In this document: positions 46,272-58,814 of the stretch, in pieces | How the letters are laid out: each line of letters begins with the position of its first letter | How positions within the stretch are numbered: the stretch's first letter is position 1 | Assembly (NCBI GenBank): GCA_031835245.1 | Contig: JAVKOQ010000187.1 | Span: 1 to 64,000, forward strand | Source of the DNA: Balamuthia mandrillaris | Lineage: Eukaryota; Discosea; Longamoebia; Balamuthiidae | DNA: 64,000 nucleotides | Direction: 5' to 3' | The notes under the pieces: model-generated | What the model saw: the letters and a program-made list of their open reading frames with translations, nothing else | Told to the model about the DNA's origin: nothing | Database searches by the model: none | Position numbers and translations under genes: made by a program

Positions 46272-49200
46272 TTAAAGGCCGTAGCGTGAGAGAATGGTCT
46301 CTTTGAGCTTAGCTTTGCTGTGTAGCTGAGCCCTAGTGACACGCTCAGCCGTCGGAGTGTTGACCAAGTAACGTACGAGCTCTTGATGTGTAAACGAGCG
46401 GTTGGAGACATAAGTGAAAGGAACGAGTTCCGATGGCTCGCTAGCGGAAGGCAGGCTAACCTCTACACTCTGAGGGGGATTTTCAGGGCCAACCCCTGTT
46501 ATTATCCCCATAACGTACTGCTGCTCCGCGTCGGTCACTTTGACGAGAAAGCCTTGTACCGCTCGCTCAAAGTTGTCGGACTCGTTCGGGTCGTTGCTCC
46601 ACTGAATGAGTGCATCTTTCATACCAATAACATAAGCACGCAGAGGAGAGAAAACAATTAGAAATGAGACACCAAGGAACATGTATGAAGGACATACCTC
46701 TTCCGATGCAAGCCTTGTTGACATCATCCAATGAGAGGTCGGTATCATACCGCGTACCAACTACTTCCATATCAGCACCACCTCGTGTTGGGCTTTCCCA
46801 AGCTGAGGCGTAGCTGCTGCCTTCACCATCGTCCTCCGCAGAGTCAGTGTGATTGCGGCTGTATCTGTGATGTCGTGGCGACCTTCTGTCGTCAAGGCGG
46901 TGGCGACGGTCCTATTTGTTGTAATAAACAGAATATTGTAGACAGGGAGAGGAGATATGTCAGAATAAGATAGAGCTTCTACTGATAGGACGAGGACGTA
47001 CATGTGGAGAAAAGCGTTTGCCTCTTGGTCTAAAGTTCGGGTTTGTCCTATCTCTGGAAGAGCTTCTATCTTGCCCGTCCCATTGTCCTGTCCGTTGGTC
47101 AACGCCCAGTAAACTGAATCCCATCCTTGTCGCATTCTCCTGCATTTATTATTTGTACTGTTAGTAAAGCAGGAATAGTTGTAAAGGAGCAACGTGAGCA
47201 GAAAGGCCAGAGCGAGAGAGACATGTACCCGTATTTCAGCAACGCGAACCCAGAGCTCAGTACCAAAAGGATATGCTCTTTTGAAGTTTACGCCACGTGG
47301 CACCTGGGACCTGTGTATCAACCCTTTCACGTTGGCTAGAGAAATAAATCCAAATTAAAAATGGGTTGGAGAAGGAGAGGGGAAAGAAAAAGGAGGAAAA
47401 AGAAATAGAAAAATTGTTGGCAAAACTATGGCATACCGTGGCCAGAAAGCGGTTCAGCGAAAACACCAAATGGCTGGTGTCCAATTACTTTTACTCGAAT
47501 CACAGCATCCACTTGTGGGTGTTCATGTGGTTGCTCGCCTGTTGATGGTTGTGTCTGAGCCCGAGCTTTAGCAAAGGAAGGAGAGGCAGAACGAGAGCCA
47601 GAGGGGGAGGGTGAATGCGACGGTGAGCGAGAACGAGAGCCAGAGGGTGAGCGCGAGCGCGAGGGTGAGCGAGAAGAGGGAGGAGTGGATGAACCGGACC
47701 GAGAGCGGTTATAATGAGGAGAAGGAGACCAAGATCTCGACGAAGAACGAGGTCGAGAGCGATGATGATGCGGACGATGCTGGTTACTTGCGTCACTAGA
47801 TGAGGGAGCGTTACCAGGCCTGCCGGATGGGGAGAGCACTAGTTGTTGATCAGTGGTAGGGGCAGTGGCGGTAGCTGGAGAGCGGCTGCGTCGAGTGTGG
47901 TGACGGCGCGGAGAGCGAGAAGAAGGGCTATGTCGACGCCAGTGTTGATTAGGGTGGTGGGGGCGCCTGTAAGAAGAAGGTGATGTGTAGTCTTGTTGGC
48001 GGTTGCGATCATAATGTCTCCTGCGTGGATCGAACACTTGATGAGGACCATGGCCGTGCGGAGAGCGTGACTGCCAGCTGCGGGAGGACGAGGAACGTGA
48101 GTTGCTACTATGTGGAGATCGTGACCGCCTCTGCTGTGACGTTGGTGAGCCACCACCGCCGTTATCACCCTCATGGGAAATGGGTGGTTCTGCTGGTGGA
48201 AGCGGTTGGGAAAGTTGCACATCGGTATCAAGCGATGATTGGGCTGCGCTGTCGTCGAAAGCAGGCTGAAAGGGCGATGGACGGTCCTGGGTCGTTTTGG
48301 TGGGTGATTTGAGACGAAAAGAGAGAACGCCTCTGCTAGTTGCAGCTTGTTCTCCCTTGTTGCTGTCCACCACAGCGCGTTGCTGATATGATTCATCTGA
48401 TTGTGTGATATTTGTCATTTCTTCAATTTTTGGTTCGCTTGTTTCTTTCTGTTGAGTATTTGTCAATGAGTCCTGCCTGAATGCTATGCCATCAACCTCT
48501 TCCTCCTCCCCTTCGTCCTCTTCTTCCACTTCTGCATATTTTTTTACTTGAAGAAGTTTCATTTCCGCCAGTAGCATTTGTTCTCGCCTCTCGGATGATG
48601 GTTGCTGACCGGTTGCCTCCTTTTCGGAAACTAGGTCCATGCTGCCTCCACTTTCAATAACAGACGTAGCGGCGGCATGCTCTGTTCTAGCTTTTTTCTG
48701 CATGAGCTGCGCTCCCTCTTCATGAGCCAGCGTTGACCTTCCTTTCCCATCCTCGCGCTCTGGTTCCTCAAAGCTGCTAGTACGCTTCCGTTTGGAGGTG
48801 GGGGCCTCTCCTCTACCCGAAGCAGGAGCTCCTGTTGCAACGGTAGCAGTGCCTTCCTTGTCGTTATCGTGTTGTTGTTCTGATAGAGCTGTCTTTCCCC
48901 AAATGGCTTCTGCCACTTGGTTGAATTCATCTTTGGAGCCCCTCGAGGGAAGTGGCTGTTGTGTTTCTTGTTGTTGCAACCGCCGGTTTGCGGGTTCATT
49001 AAGGTCAGCGGGTTCATCCCCTGAAAAGCGCTGTCCTTCCTCTTGAACTCTCTTCAACAGCGCCTCTATGTCGTTGTAGTAAGGAGAGGATTTGAAGCGA
49101 GTCAACAACCTTTTGTTCAGAGAATAGATCCGCTCGTCCAAGTCTATCACGTTGCGACAGTAAAACACGCCCGTTTGGATCTGCTCCCCCATTAATAAAA

Positions 49201-49283
49201 TATCATACCCCCATTTAGTGCCATGACACAGAAAACAAGCGAGAAGAGTAGATAGAGCGCAAGCAGAAAGGGGAGAAGGGAAA

Positions 49284-49323
<40 letters not shown>

Positions 49324-49742
49324 AGCGAGAGGAGGGAAACCTTCTCAGGCATAGTGCGCCCCAAAACAAAGATAATGGTACAAGGGCCACATATGGTGGC
49401 AGGCACGTTGGGGACAGGCTCCGGCTCCACCGAGTAGTAGACCTCGTGTTCGTGCTCCATCCAGCCGCCCTTCTTCAGCTCGTAGCCTATCCGTCGAAGC
49501 TCAAAGTTCTGCCAGAACCAGCGCACCTTCATCTTAATCTTTTGCTTGGTCTTGGACAGGTGTATGTCCTCCAGCATGGCCACAAAGGGCTTCACGTCGC
49601 CCGAGCGCAGCAGCACGCCGTCCCCTATGGAGTAGACGTGGTCGCGGTAGCGAAAGGATTGGTAGTGGAGGCGTCCGTCCTCCCCTCTGATGCCTCGTCC
49701 CAGCGGTTGGCCGCCCGCTTTGCCCTGGGACGGCTTGCTCAT
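46272..49742 (-). CDS. BAH - RS-rich - S1 - Plus3-like chromatin/RNA protein
   Basis: About seven exons, starting MSKPSQGKAGGQPLG at 49742. Exon 1 is a BAH domain (YSIGDGVLLRSGDVKPFVAML, IKMKVRWFWQNFEL, EVYYS), finished after an intron with a CT tract (GA on plus, 49290-49319) by GVFYCRNVIDLDERIYSLN. A very long exon follows, acidic and then rich in Arg-Ser and His (48200-47570). An S1 RNA-binding domain is split by an intron (VIRVKVIGHQPFGVFAE, then VKGLIHRSQVPRG and FGTELWVRVAEI). The C-terminal exons carry a Plus3-like domain (FERAVQGFLVKVTDAEQQYVMGIITGV, VPFTYVSNRSFTHQELVRYL), as in Rtf1. BAH reads nucleosomes, RS and S1 bind RNA or splicing factors, Plus3 binds phosphorylated Spt5; a link between transcription and RNA processing is inferred. 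I know no named protein with this set. Stop 46272. Confidence 0.75.
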
Positions 49743-50042
49743 TCTCTCTCTTTTTGTTGTTGTTGTTGTTCTTCTTCTTGTGTTCTTGATCCCTTCTCTT
49801 CGCTTCCCTTCTCTCTCTTTATTTTATTTTCCCCCTTTTTTTCTGCTTTAGACACCGCTTGCACGGCGACAGCCCAGAACCTCACCCACCTTCCACCGGC
49901 TAAATGTCCAATACCACGATCCCAGAATAATCTGTCATGTCGTCGTGATATATTTTGGTCAACTACTGCACAAACATAGCAACAATTGAGCATCGGAGGA
50001 GCAGCAAAGAAAGAAAGAAAGAAAAAAGAAACGACGACGAAG
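49743..50042. promoter_or_regulatory. Shared upstream region of BAH and Rrp40 genes
   Basis: 300 bp between divergent start codons, with (GTT)n, T and A runs. No clear motif and no coding exon. Confidence 0.45.
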
Positions 50043-51154
50043 ATGAGCGAGAAGAAGGCAGAAGGGGTCACAGCGACGACGGCGCAGGAGGAGAACACTC
50101 CCGCCAGCTCCTCCACCGGCGGAGGGGTGGAGGCGATGGTGGGCAAAGTGGTGCTACCCGGCGATGTGCTCGGCCGAATCGACGCCACCTTCGTCCCCAA
50201 AAACAAGAAGCTGCGGATAGGCGCCGGCGTCATGCAACACAAGGACTACCTGCTGGCCACCAAAGCTGGTGTTGTTCGAAACAAGGGAGCACGCTATTGG
50301 ATAGAGAGCCATCAAAAGAGGGTTCAGTTCACTTCCCCTTCTTTCACCCAACGAAACTAACTCTCTCTTACTCTGTGGATTACTTGTTCGCTGCCCCCTG
50401 ATGGATTCGGCTCTGCGTTTTGTTGTTGTTGTTTGTCTCTTGCGCGTAGTATGTACCGGCGGTGGAGGACATGGTGTTGGGAGTGGTGCTGGAGCGGCAT
50501 TCGGACAATGCAAAGGTCGACATTGGCAGCGCCAATGCTGCGGTGTTGCCTATTCTTGCTTTTGAGGGCGCCTCCCGCAAAAACATACCCAACCTTCAGG
50601 TCTCTTCTTCCTTCGCCTTGTTCTTCTCTTCTTTCTCCTCTTTTTTCTATTTCTTTGCTTCGCTCTTCTGCACCTCCTCACAACAATTAAAAAAAATGGT
50701 AGGTAGGAACGTTGGTGTACGCCAGAGTCGTGGTGGCAAACAAGGACATGGAGCCAGAGTTGGTATGCACAGCCCCCAACGGCAAAGCCGAGGGCTTTGG
50801 CATTCTCTCCAGTGGTTACATGTTCAAATGCTCTCTCAACCTCGCCAAAGAGTTTGTCCTCCTCTCTCCCCTCTCTCCCCTCTCTCTCGACTTTCGTTCT
50901 CCTGTTCTTCTCTCTAACAATACAACGTAGTCTGCTTGCAAGCAACAACGTGGTGCTGCAAAGTTTAGGCAAGGTGCTGCCCTTTGAGATAGCGGTGGGA
51001 CAGAACGGGCGGGTGTGGGTCCACTCCAACTGCAGCGAGCACACCACCCTCGTCAGCAACGCCATCCTCAACTCGGAGCACCTGCGCACCGCCAACCAGG
51101 TCAGACACATGGTCGACGAGATGCTCAAGCGAATGGTCTCCTCTTCTTCCTCGT

Positions 51155-51156
<2 letters not shown>
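50043..51156 (+). CDS. EXOSC3: Exosome cap subunit Rrp40
   Basis: Four exons, start MSEKKAEGVTATTAQ at 50043 and stop 51156. The family order is complete: an N-terminal strand block (VVLPGDVLGRIDAT, GAGVMQHKDYLLATKAGVVR), the S1 domain (YVPAVEDMVLGVVLERHSDNAKVDIGSANAA), [35 protein letters not shown], and a KH-type end (VLPFEIAVGQNGRVWVHS). VANKDMEPE is nearly invariant in Rrp40. It forms part of the RNA-binding cap of the nine-subunit exosome core, which guides RNA to the 3'-5' nucleases in nucleus and cytoplasm. A CT tract (51158-51186) begins two bases after the stop. Confidence 0.92.
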
Positions 51157-51191
<35 letters not shown>

Positions 51192-51301
51192 AGCTCAGAA
51201 AAAAAAGGAGAAGCGTACATTACAAAAAACAAGGGCACTGTATGCGGCCCTTTTTTTCTTGGTAAAAAGTTAAGAGAAGTAGAAGAAGGAAGGCTGAGGT
51301 T

Positions 51302-54300
51302 TCACTTGTCTTTGGAGGCAACTTTCTTCTTGGCCTTATCTTTGGCAGAGGCAGCCAATTTCTTGGGTTTAAGCGAAGATTTGCCTCCACCGTTGTTCGC
51401 ATGCTTGCTCTTCTTCTTGCCGTTGCTGCTTCCATCCTCCTCCTCCCCATGAAGATCATTGTGATGGAGATCTTCTGCGCTCTTGCTCTTCTTCTTTCCT
51501 GCTTTACCACCACTATTATTACTATTGCTGCTGCCGTTCGCTCCTCCGTCGGCAAAGCCCTCCGCAAGACACTCCAACTCCAACTCTAACATCATGCGGG
51601 CGTCCTCCTTGGCCTCGATGACGTTGGAGTCCTCGACATGTCTCTCTTGGAGGTTCTTGATCCTCTTGGCCAACTCCCGAATCTCCTTCATGGCTTGAGC
51701 CAGCCTCCTTTCCATGTCCTCCACTTGCTCCTGCGTTAGATTGGTCTTCTTGTACTCGTCGGAGGAGATCTTCTTGTAGAATGTGCCGTCGGTGAGGCGC
51801 CCGCCTCTTCGCTGCTGCCCTTTCTCCTCTTCCTTCCTCATGTCCACTTTGAGGGGCTCGGTCTCCACTTGAGTGGCACCGCCCTCAGCTCCTTCCTCCT
51901 CTTTGCTATACAGCTTCTCCAACACTGCGGCAAAGTGCTCCTGGATGGTTTCTCGGTTGAGGCTCATCGTGGGAGTCAACTCTCCTTTCTTCACCAGCAA
52001 GTTCCTAGGCAGTATGGAAAATCGCCGTACTCCATCCTTTAACTATTGTTGCCGTTTAATGATGAGCAGTGGCCAAGAGAATGAAAAATGAGAGAGACAA
52101 GAGAAGAAACGACGCACGTTGCATTTTGTGTTGGCGGCATCCACGCATTCCTTGATTTGCTTCATGATTTCAGGAGAGGACAATAGTTTCCGAGGAGAGA
52201 CGCCCTTCGTTTTGGCCCAGCGCTTGCACATCGCAAAGTCCAATATCAACAGGGCAACCAAGTATTCTTTGCCTTGGCCATAGACTACCGCGTACCGGAT
52301 GAGTGGGAAGGCACGGAGCGCCGTTTCGAGGGCCATAGGCATGATCTCGGTACCATCGGCGAGAGTGATGGCATCGCTCTTCCTTCCCCTTAGCACCAGG
52401 TTGCCGTTTTGTATCTCTCCCATGTCTCCAGTATGGAACCATCCGTCTTTTAGAACTTCTGTTGTAAGCTCTTCATCCTGTTACAACAAGTGAAAATAGC
52501 GTTGATCAACGAACTAACGGTGATGAAAAATAAGGAGGAAATCTAACCTTGAAATAACCAGCAAACACGTTGGGTCCTCTGACCAATATCTCTCCGTTCT
52601 CTATCTTCAGCTCGCAGTCTTTCAAAGGGGCACCCACTGTCTCCAGCTGATGCGAGCGCGGCAAGTTGCACGCCGTCATACCACAGGTTTCCGTGTGTCC
52701 GTAGGTTTGCAACAAAGTGATACCAAGCAGCTCAAAGAATCGGAACACCTCAACAGGGGCCGGTTGGGAGTTGCCTCCAATAAGAGCCCGTTTGACCCTT
52801 CCGCAGCCGATGGCTTTCCTCGTGAGGTCAGGGAGCAAAGGCTGGCTCTCGAAGGCCTTTTTCATTTCTTCCGTGCCGCCCATCTTCTCCTGTAGCGCAA
52901 GATAAGAGGAGAGCCAAAACTCCGGAGGAGCAGCGAGGATGGTTGGCTGCACGAGTCTCAGCTCAGCTTGAAGGCAGGTGATGTCAGGAGCAAAGTAGAC
53001 GGTCATGCCTGTTAGGAGGGGAATATGCAAGGCTAGTATTTGCTCCTCCACGTGTGACATGGAGAGGAACGACAGGTAGCAATCGCGCTCTGTGATTTCC
53101 ATTGCCTCTGCGAAACGCTGTGCTGTCCAGTAGAGGCTTTTGTGTGTCAACATCACCGGTTTACGCTTGCCTGAAGGTGCCCCAACAAAGTGATCGTAAG
53201 CATAGAAAGGAAGCAACAAGGAAATGGTTGTTGGAAAAGGAGCACGGAGGGAAGGTTTCAGTGTACCTAATGTGCCAGGAGTATAAACAATTGCAGCCAC
53301 GTCGTCCACCTTGGAAGCCTCTAGTCTCTTCTGCAATTCCTCCTCGAGCGTCGCTCCTTTACCTTTGCGCAGGAACTGCTTCCAGGTGAGATAGTCAGGA
53401 CTACCAGCTGACTCTATCACAAGGACTCGCTTCAAATGCGGCAGTTTTTTGGCTTGGATATCTGGTTGTATCTTCTTTTTCCATTGACTGTGCTTCTCCA
53501 ACAGCAAAAAAGTGCTTTCGGAGTGATCAATCACTCCAGCAATGTCTTTTTTGCAGGTGGTGGAGCCAAGGCTGGTTGGGATGCCGCCTGCAGCTATGGC
53601 CGCCACATAAAATATGTTCCACTCAGGTCTCGTCTTGCCGTACATGCATACCTTGGCCCCTGCTTCCAGCCCAAGGGCTATCAGTGCTCGCGCAGCCGTT
53701 CTGACCATATTGCAATAGGTGGCCCAATCGCACCACTCCCAACCCTCGTCAGTTTTGAAGTGGTGAGCGTTCTGTTTGGGGTCCACCCGTCCTCGAGCGA
53801 ACAAAAGTCGCGGTATTATATCACACTCCAAATGTGTATGTGAAACCTCCTGCTCTTCAACACTGCATGACCAAAATTAGATGAAAGGCAGAGGGTAATG
53901 AAACGTCGTTTCGAGTAAAGCCAAGACTTACCGAGAGCTGCTTGACACTGTGTGATATGACGTGTTGCTTTCTGATGATTTCTCTTTGCCTTTATCGTCC
54001 CCTTTATCATCTTTTGTTGTTTCTTTTCCCTTCCCCTTCTCTTTTTGTTGCTCGCTTTCATCTCCCTTTGTCACAGTTTCTACCTGCTTCTTCTCCTCTC
54101 CGCGTTCGCTATCTCTTTGCTGTTCTACCATGTCTGTTGATTCCTTTCTAACCTCTTTCGGTGATGGAACAGTTTCCTCAGAAATAGTGAGCTTGGGTGC
54201 AGACGGGTCATACGCGGCGAACAGAGATAGGTAGGTCATAATACTGGGTTCATCAGGTGCAGTAACCTGTTCAAAGTCGGAAGGTTCCAAGAAGGAAGGT

Positions 54301-55287
54301 ATGCCTAATTCCTTCTCTGCTAATGAAAAGGCAAGCCCCAAATTTTGTTCACCCTTTTCCTTATCAAGCTTTTCTAAATCCACAAGTCCCTCCTTGAAAG
54401 TGTTGAGCAACGCGCACAAACAACTGCCATCTTTAAAACTAAAAAGAGTTAGAATGTTAGTCTCCTTCACGCGTATTTTCTCCAAAACCAAAAGTAGATG
54501 CTGTACCCATTGTTTAAATCGTGCAGTTCCATGCCAGTAGGCTTAATTTTTTCATTGATCCACGCCAACAAACGGGCTTTGCATGTTTGTCCTGTTTCTA
54601 GAAAAAAAATGAGACAAAGTCGAAATAAAGATAGGTGAAAGAGAGAAGCAAGAGGATACCAGAAGTCTTTGGGAGGGCTTTGTGAAGTTGAAAGTGTTGT
54701 ATCATGTTCCACAACAAACCCAAAATGGCGGCTTGGTTGCCGTCAACGATATCTATAATGCAGTAATGAAACGCATAGCGGTGAATATTACTGGAGCAAC
54801 AGAGAAGAAAGAAAAAGAGAAGAGAAAAGGGAGAAGAGAGAAGTCAAGAAGAAAGCGGCAGAGAGAACAGAGAAGAAAAAAAGCGAGCATACTCTCTCGG
54901 CTAATGCCAGTAAGGTTGACCCCCTCGTTTTGTATAGCTTCGAGAACTAGGCCCACGTTGTTGACTTTGACAATGCGAAGGTTGCCTGGCTTGAGGTTGG
55001 CACCCGTACAGGGCTTCCCTGTCAGCACCTCGTAGAGTTTGATGAGGACCAGGCCGTCCCCAAGGTCTCCCACTAAATTCTTGACCCGCAAGCCACAATT
55101 CGAATGAGAGGATAGCTTCAAGTTACACCATTTGGTGAATACCTGTGTTACATTTGTATTTGTTTGTTCGTTTTCATGTTTGAGAAGAAATCAAAAAAAC
55201 AAAAGAGAAGTGCAAGGAAGAAAAGAACGAAAAAGAACATACCCGTATTTGCATGTCCTGCCACTGCCGTGGACTGAGGTAACTCAT
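51302..55287 (-). CDS. Tandem CH domains fused to a bubblegum-type acyl-CoA synthetase
   Basis: About twelve exons, start MSYLSPRQWQDMQIR at 55287. Two calponin-homology domains come first, as in the alpha-actinin/plastin actin-binding unit: VFTKWCNLKL, KVNNVGLVLEAIQNEGVNL, DIVDGNQAAILGLLW; then KARLLAWINEKI, FKDGSCLCALLNTF. A Lys/Glu linker ends SSSSR and splices with a good donor (gtaagt) and acceptor (tcatgcag) at about 53935/53853 into an AMP-binding domain that has no in-frame ATG of its own. Synthetase motifs: YTPGTLG joined to KRKPVMLTH (normally YTSGTTGxPKGVMLTH), TYGHTETCG, DGWFHTGDMG, GRKSDAITLADG. The usual TLKLKR near the end reads TMSLNR. A coiled coil and Lys-rich tail follow, stop 51302. 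The family activates long-chain fatty acids with ATP and CoA; activity here is doubtful. Confidence 0.82.
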
Positions 55288-55721
55288 GGCTATAGCTGTT
55301 TGGTTGTTTAAAGCGTACGTGCAGACAATTACTACCTCCTTCCGCTTGGCTTCACTTCTTCGATGCAAGTAATCCTATCCGTTATTGTCGTCAAAAAACC
55401 CTGCAATAATACACGTAGAGTTTGATGAGTACGGCTTGCTTCCTTCTTTCTTTCAATTTTTTAAATTCCAACCAAACGAACCGCAACGAGGATAAGAAAG
55501 CCGCTGTCTGTCGCTGAACGTTGGGATAGCTCCACGAAACACGCCTTTCCTTCTAATGTGCCGTACGCCTGCCTAGCAGCTGTCCTCCTTCCCGCACCGA
55601 ATTTTTTTTTTCGAAAAAATAAATAAATGCGTCTCCCCAAACCCAAAAAGAAACCAAGCAAGCAAGCAAACAAAACCAAAACAAAAAAAGCCGAAAGCGG
55701 CGCTTGGCTTACACTTTTTTT

Positions 55722-55752
<31 letters not shown>

Positions 55753-56153
55753 GGGTTCCTCTCTCTTCCTTTTTGCCTTTCCTCTTTTCTTTGTGATGCG
55801 TGTGGCAGTCCGCGGCTGCTGTTAATTGAGTCGACTTGAGGGGTTAACTTGTAAAAAAATTATTATTATTTTCATTTTTTTTCGTTCAATTATCGAGGGT
55901 CCGTTTCCTAGCAATGCTTCGATGAGAGAGAGCAGCTCTTGTGCACGTTTAATGCACGAATGGGATCAGCCCACCCAACATGCCTCTGCTACTTTTTTTG
56001 TGTGGGGAGGAGAGGGAGGAGGAGGGCGGGCAGATCGGCCGTTGGGGGGAGGTTCTCCAGGGACGCTGGTTGCCCGTCTTGGGTTCCACCGGTGGGGGCC
56101 ACCACCAACTTTAGCGTTTCTCGTGGGATGTTGCTGCGCGGATGGATAGCGAG
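55288..56153. other. Gap left of the CxxC protein gene
   Basis: About 870 bp: upstream region of the CH-synthetase gene and 3' region of the CxxC gene, both on the minus strand. It holds a (TTG)n run (55724-55752), A/T runs and a G/C-rich block (56000-56110). No gene or RNA is recognised. Confidence 0.4.
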
Positions 56154-57101
56154 TTAGGCTTGGGGTGGAAGGAACGAGAAAGAAGAACAAGGAAACGGGA
56201 ATGTACACGAAGATGTTGGACTTTTAATTTCGAAGACGAAGACGAAGAAGAAAAAGGAGAAGGAGAAGAAGAAGAAGAACAAGAAGAACAAGAAGAACAA
56301 GAAGAAGACAAGAGAAAGAAGAAGCAGAACACGAAGAAGAAGAAGAACAAGAAGAAGAAGAAGAAGAAGAACAAGAAGAAGAAGAACTAGAAGAAGAAGA
56401 AGAGGAAGAAGAACAAGAAGAAGAACAAGAAGAACAAGAAGAGGAAGAAGAACAAGAAGAAGAACAAGCACACGCACAAGAACAAGAAGAAGCAGAACAA
56501 CAACATAAGAATAGCAACGACAAGAAAAGTTAATACAAAGTACCTTGCTATGACGTAGAGAGAGTAGGCCATGTTGTAGGCTAGCTGCATTTGTGCTGCT
56601 ATATGAGAGGAGGTGTTTCCTTGCTGCGTCGGCCCATTCACGCGAGACCAATGCTGTTCCTTCTGTTTGTGCCAGGCCTCATCCTCTGCCGCCAGCGCTT
56701 TAGTCATGTATCCTGGCACATCCTTCAACTCGCGGCACTCTTGACATAGAAACTAAAAGGAGTTAATGAAGTGGGAAGCAAAAACGAAATCTAGGAAGTA
56801 AAGTTTTTACTTGAAGGTTGGTGAGGCAGTACTGCTTGCGTTTCACGTCTACTTCCCAGTGTGGGGTGAACTGAAGCGAGGCAGAAGCCATGCTACGACG
56901 GCAACCCGCACAGGCGGAAATGGCCTTGCTCTGTTTATTGACAAATGTCCGGAGGGCCTGTCGTTGTTTTTCGCTCTTGCACAACCCCTCCAGCGTCCAC
57001 GCGATGTTTTCGAGGCCTCGGGGCACAACCAACGGCTTCACCACCGGCGCCAACCGGTCCAACTGCTGGTTCGCCTCATTCGCCCGGTCCTCCACTTGCA
57101 T
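56154..57101 (-). CDS. Unrecognised small protein with two CxxC pairs
   Basis: Three exons: 57101-56811, 56752-56544 and 56220-56154, joining in phase to 188 residues. It starts MQVEDRANEANQQLDRL, has CAGCRRSMASASLQFTPHW, then, across the first intron, CQECRELKDVPGYM; the two CxxC pairs about 40 residues apart look like one zinc site. The rest is helical, with AAQMQLAYNMAYSLYVIAR. The third exon is less sure, because the intron is mostly a simple repeat (56234-56515) and the exon is short. I do not recognise the family. It is divergent from WDR11 with only 220 bp between the start codons. Confidence 0.6.
56234..56515. repeat. AAGAAG/AAGAAC repeat in an intron
   Basis: About 280 bp of imperfect AAGAAG and AAGAAC units on the plus strand, CTT-type on the coding strand, filling the second intron of the CxxC gene. 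Confidence 0.9.
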
Positions 57102-57321
57102 CTTCTTTGCTTTGGCTCTTTCTTTTTTTATCTCCCTCTCAATTCCTCACATTTTGTGAAATTCCTTACATTTCCGATGTTTTTGGGATACTTGAAATTC
57201 ATGGCATATCTTACATAGCACACATTCTAGGCATGCCAAAGCAAAGGAAGAAAAAACAAAAAGAAAGCTGACGGAAAGTCCCAAAGCAAGAACCTCCCCA
57301 TCATCATTAAAAAAAAAAAAG

Positions 57322-58779
57322 ATGCTCTTGGCGCAGTCCCAACGCTGGGTGGTGTGGGGCAGGCAGCACAAGGCCAACAGAGGAGTGGGCACCTGGGGCT
57401 GGCAGAACGTGTTGGCCTTTGCCTGCCAGTCCTGCGTGGTCCTGCTCCTGCCGCGTCCGTTGCGCCCTCTTCAAACGCTCGATGAGCATCACTCTCCTGT
57501 GACCGCTTTGGAATGGTTCGGTTTTTTGTCTATTTATTTGGTTTTTAACTAAACAAAACTTTTGTTTGGATTGAAAAAAAACCATCTTCTAAAACAGGAA
57601 ACCTGAAGCTCCATTGTCGCAGTTGGGGCAGAGGCCGCATCTGGTATTGGCTTCAGGAGACAGTACCGGCAACATCATTCTTTGGAATGTTTGTATTTAT
57701 TTATTTATTTTTTTGCTCCTCTCTTTTTCATCTTTTCTTTAAAAACCCTAATGTCCTTTTGCCATGTTTTTGTTTCACAAACAAAACAAAAGGTTTTGGA
57801 AGCAACCATCACCAGAACACTTCGTGGTGCGTCACTTTTGATCCGCTGTTCTTTTTTTTAAAAAAAAATTCCACCAAATGCTGACGTTCCCTCTCGACAG
57901 TGGAGCAGGATCACACGAGCGGAGCGGTGCTATGCTTCCATTGGCACCCTGATAACACCTCGTTGCTCTATTCTTTGCATGCGCCTGCCTCTTTGGTCTT
58001 GTGGGACACTCAAACAGGTGTTCGGGTAAGTTGCTTGTTTTTTCTCCTCTTAGTTGCAAGCATATTCCTCTTCTCTTCGTTTCTCTCGCTTCTTTCTTCT
58101 TTTCGTCTTACTATTTATTTATTGTTCTGTTTGCTTCGTTGCAGTTGTGGAAGAAAGACTTTCCAGAACCAATCGCCACTCTGACATTTAATCCCTTCAA
58201 CACGGATGATGTCTACATCATCTCCCAGCGTGGCAGCATTTACATGACCAATTGTAACAGATCCTCTCTCTCTCTCTCTCCTCTTCACTTCTCTTTCTTC
58301 CATTCACCCAAGTTCCTTTTCCTTTGTCTCATTCCTCCTATGCAGTGGAGAACATGTGGTCAGGCAGCTCCTTGTCTGCAGCTCCGGTGTTTGCATTACA
58401 ATGTGGGGTTGGGAACATTCTCTCTGGTGGTACTACTACCAACAATCATGGCGCCACCTCGAATGGCAAAGCACAACAACAAAAGACGGACGTTACAGCA
58501 CCTCGAGATCCTATCCTGCAGGCGAGCTTCTGTCCTTGGAACAGGCATCTGCTGTTCTTGTTGCTTCCCAAGCAAATCGTCATCTTTGATGTTGATGCCA
58601 AACAGGTATAACAAACATTGAGAGAACTCCTGTCGATAGTAACTAATCAAGTGTGTACTACTTCATAGGCAGTAGGATTTGTCACAAATAACAAGTACTC
58701 CCCTTTCAGGCAGATGTTGTTATCACCTTCTCTGCCGAATCATATATTCTGCCTTCATGTCGATGGCTTGTACGTTAAA

Positions 58780-58814
<35 letters not shown>

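Noticed and set aside
53840-53950. Gene boundary between CH domains and acyl-CoA synthetase
   Set aside because: A strong donor and acceptor join the parts in phase and the synthetase has no ATG of its own, so one gene is preferred.
56142-56390. Glu/Lys-repeat frame on the plus strand
   Set aside because: It is the simple AAGAAG repeat in the intron of the CxxC gene on the other strand.
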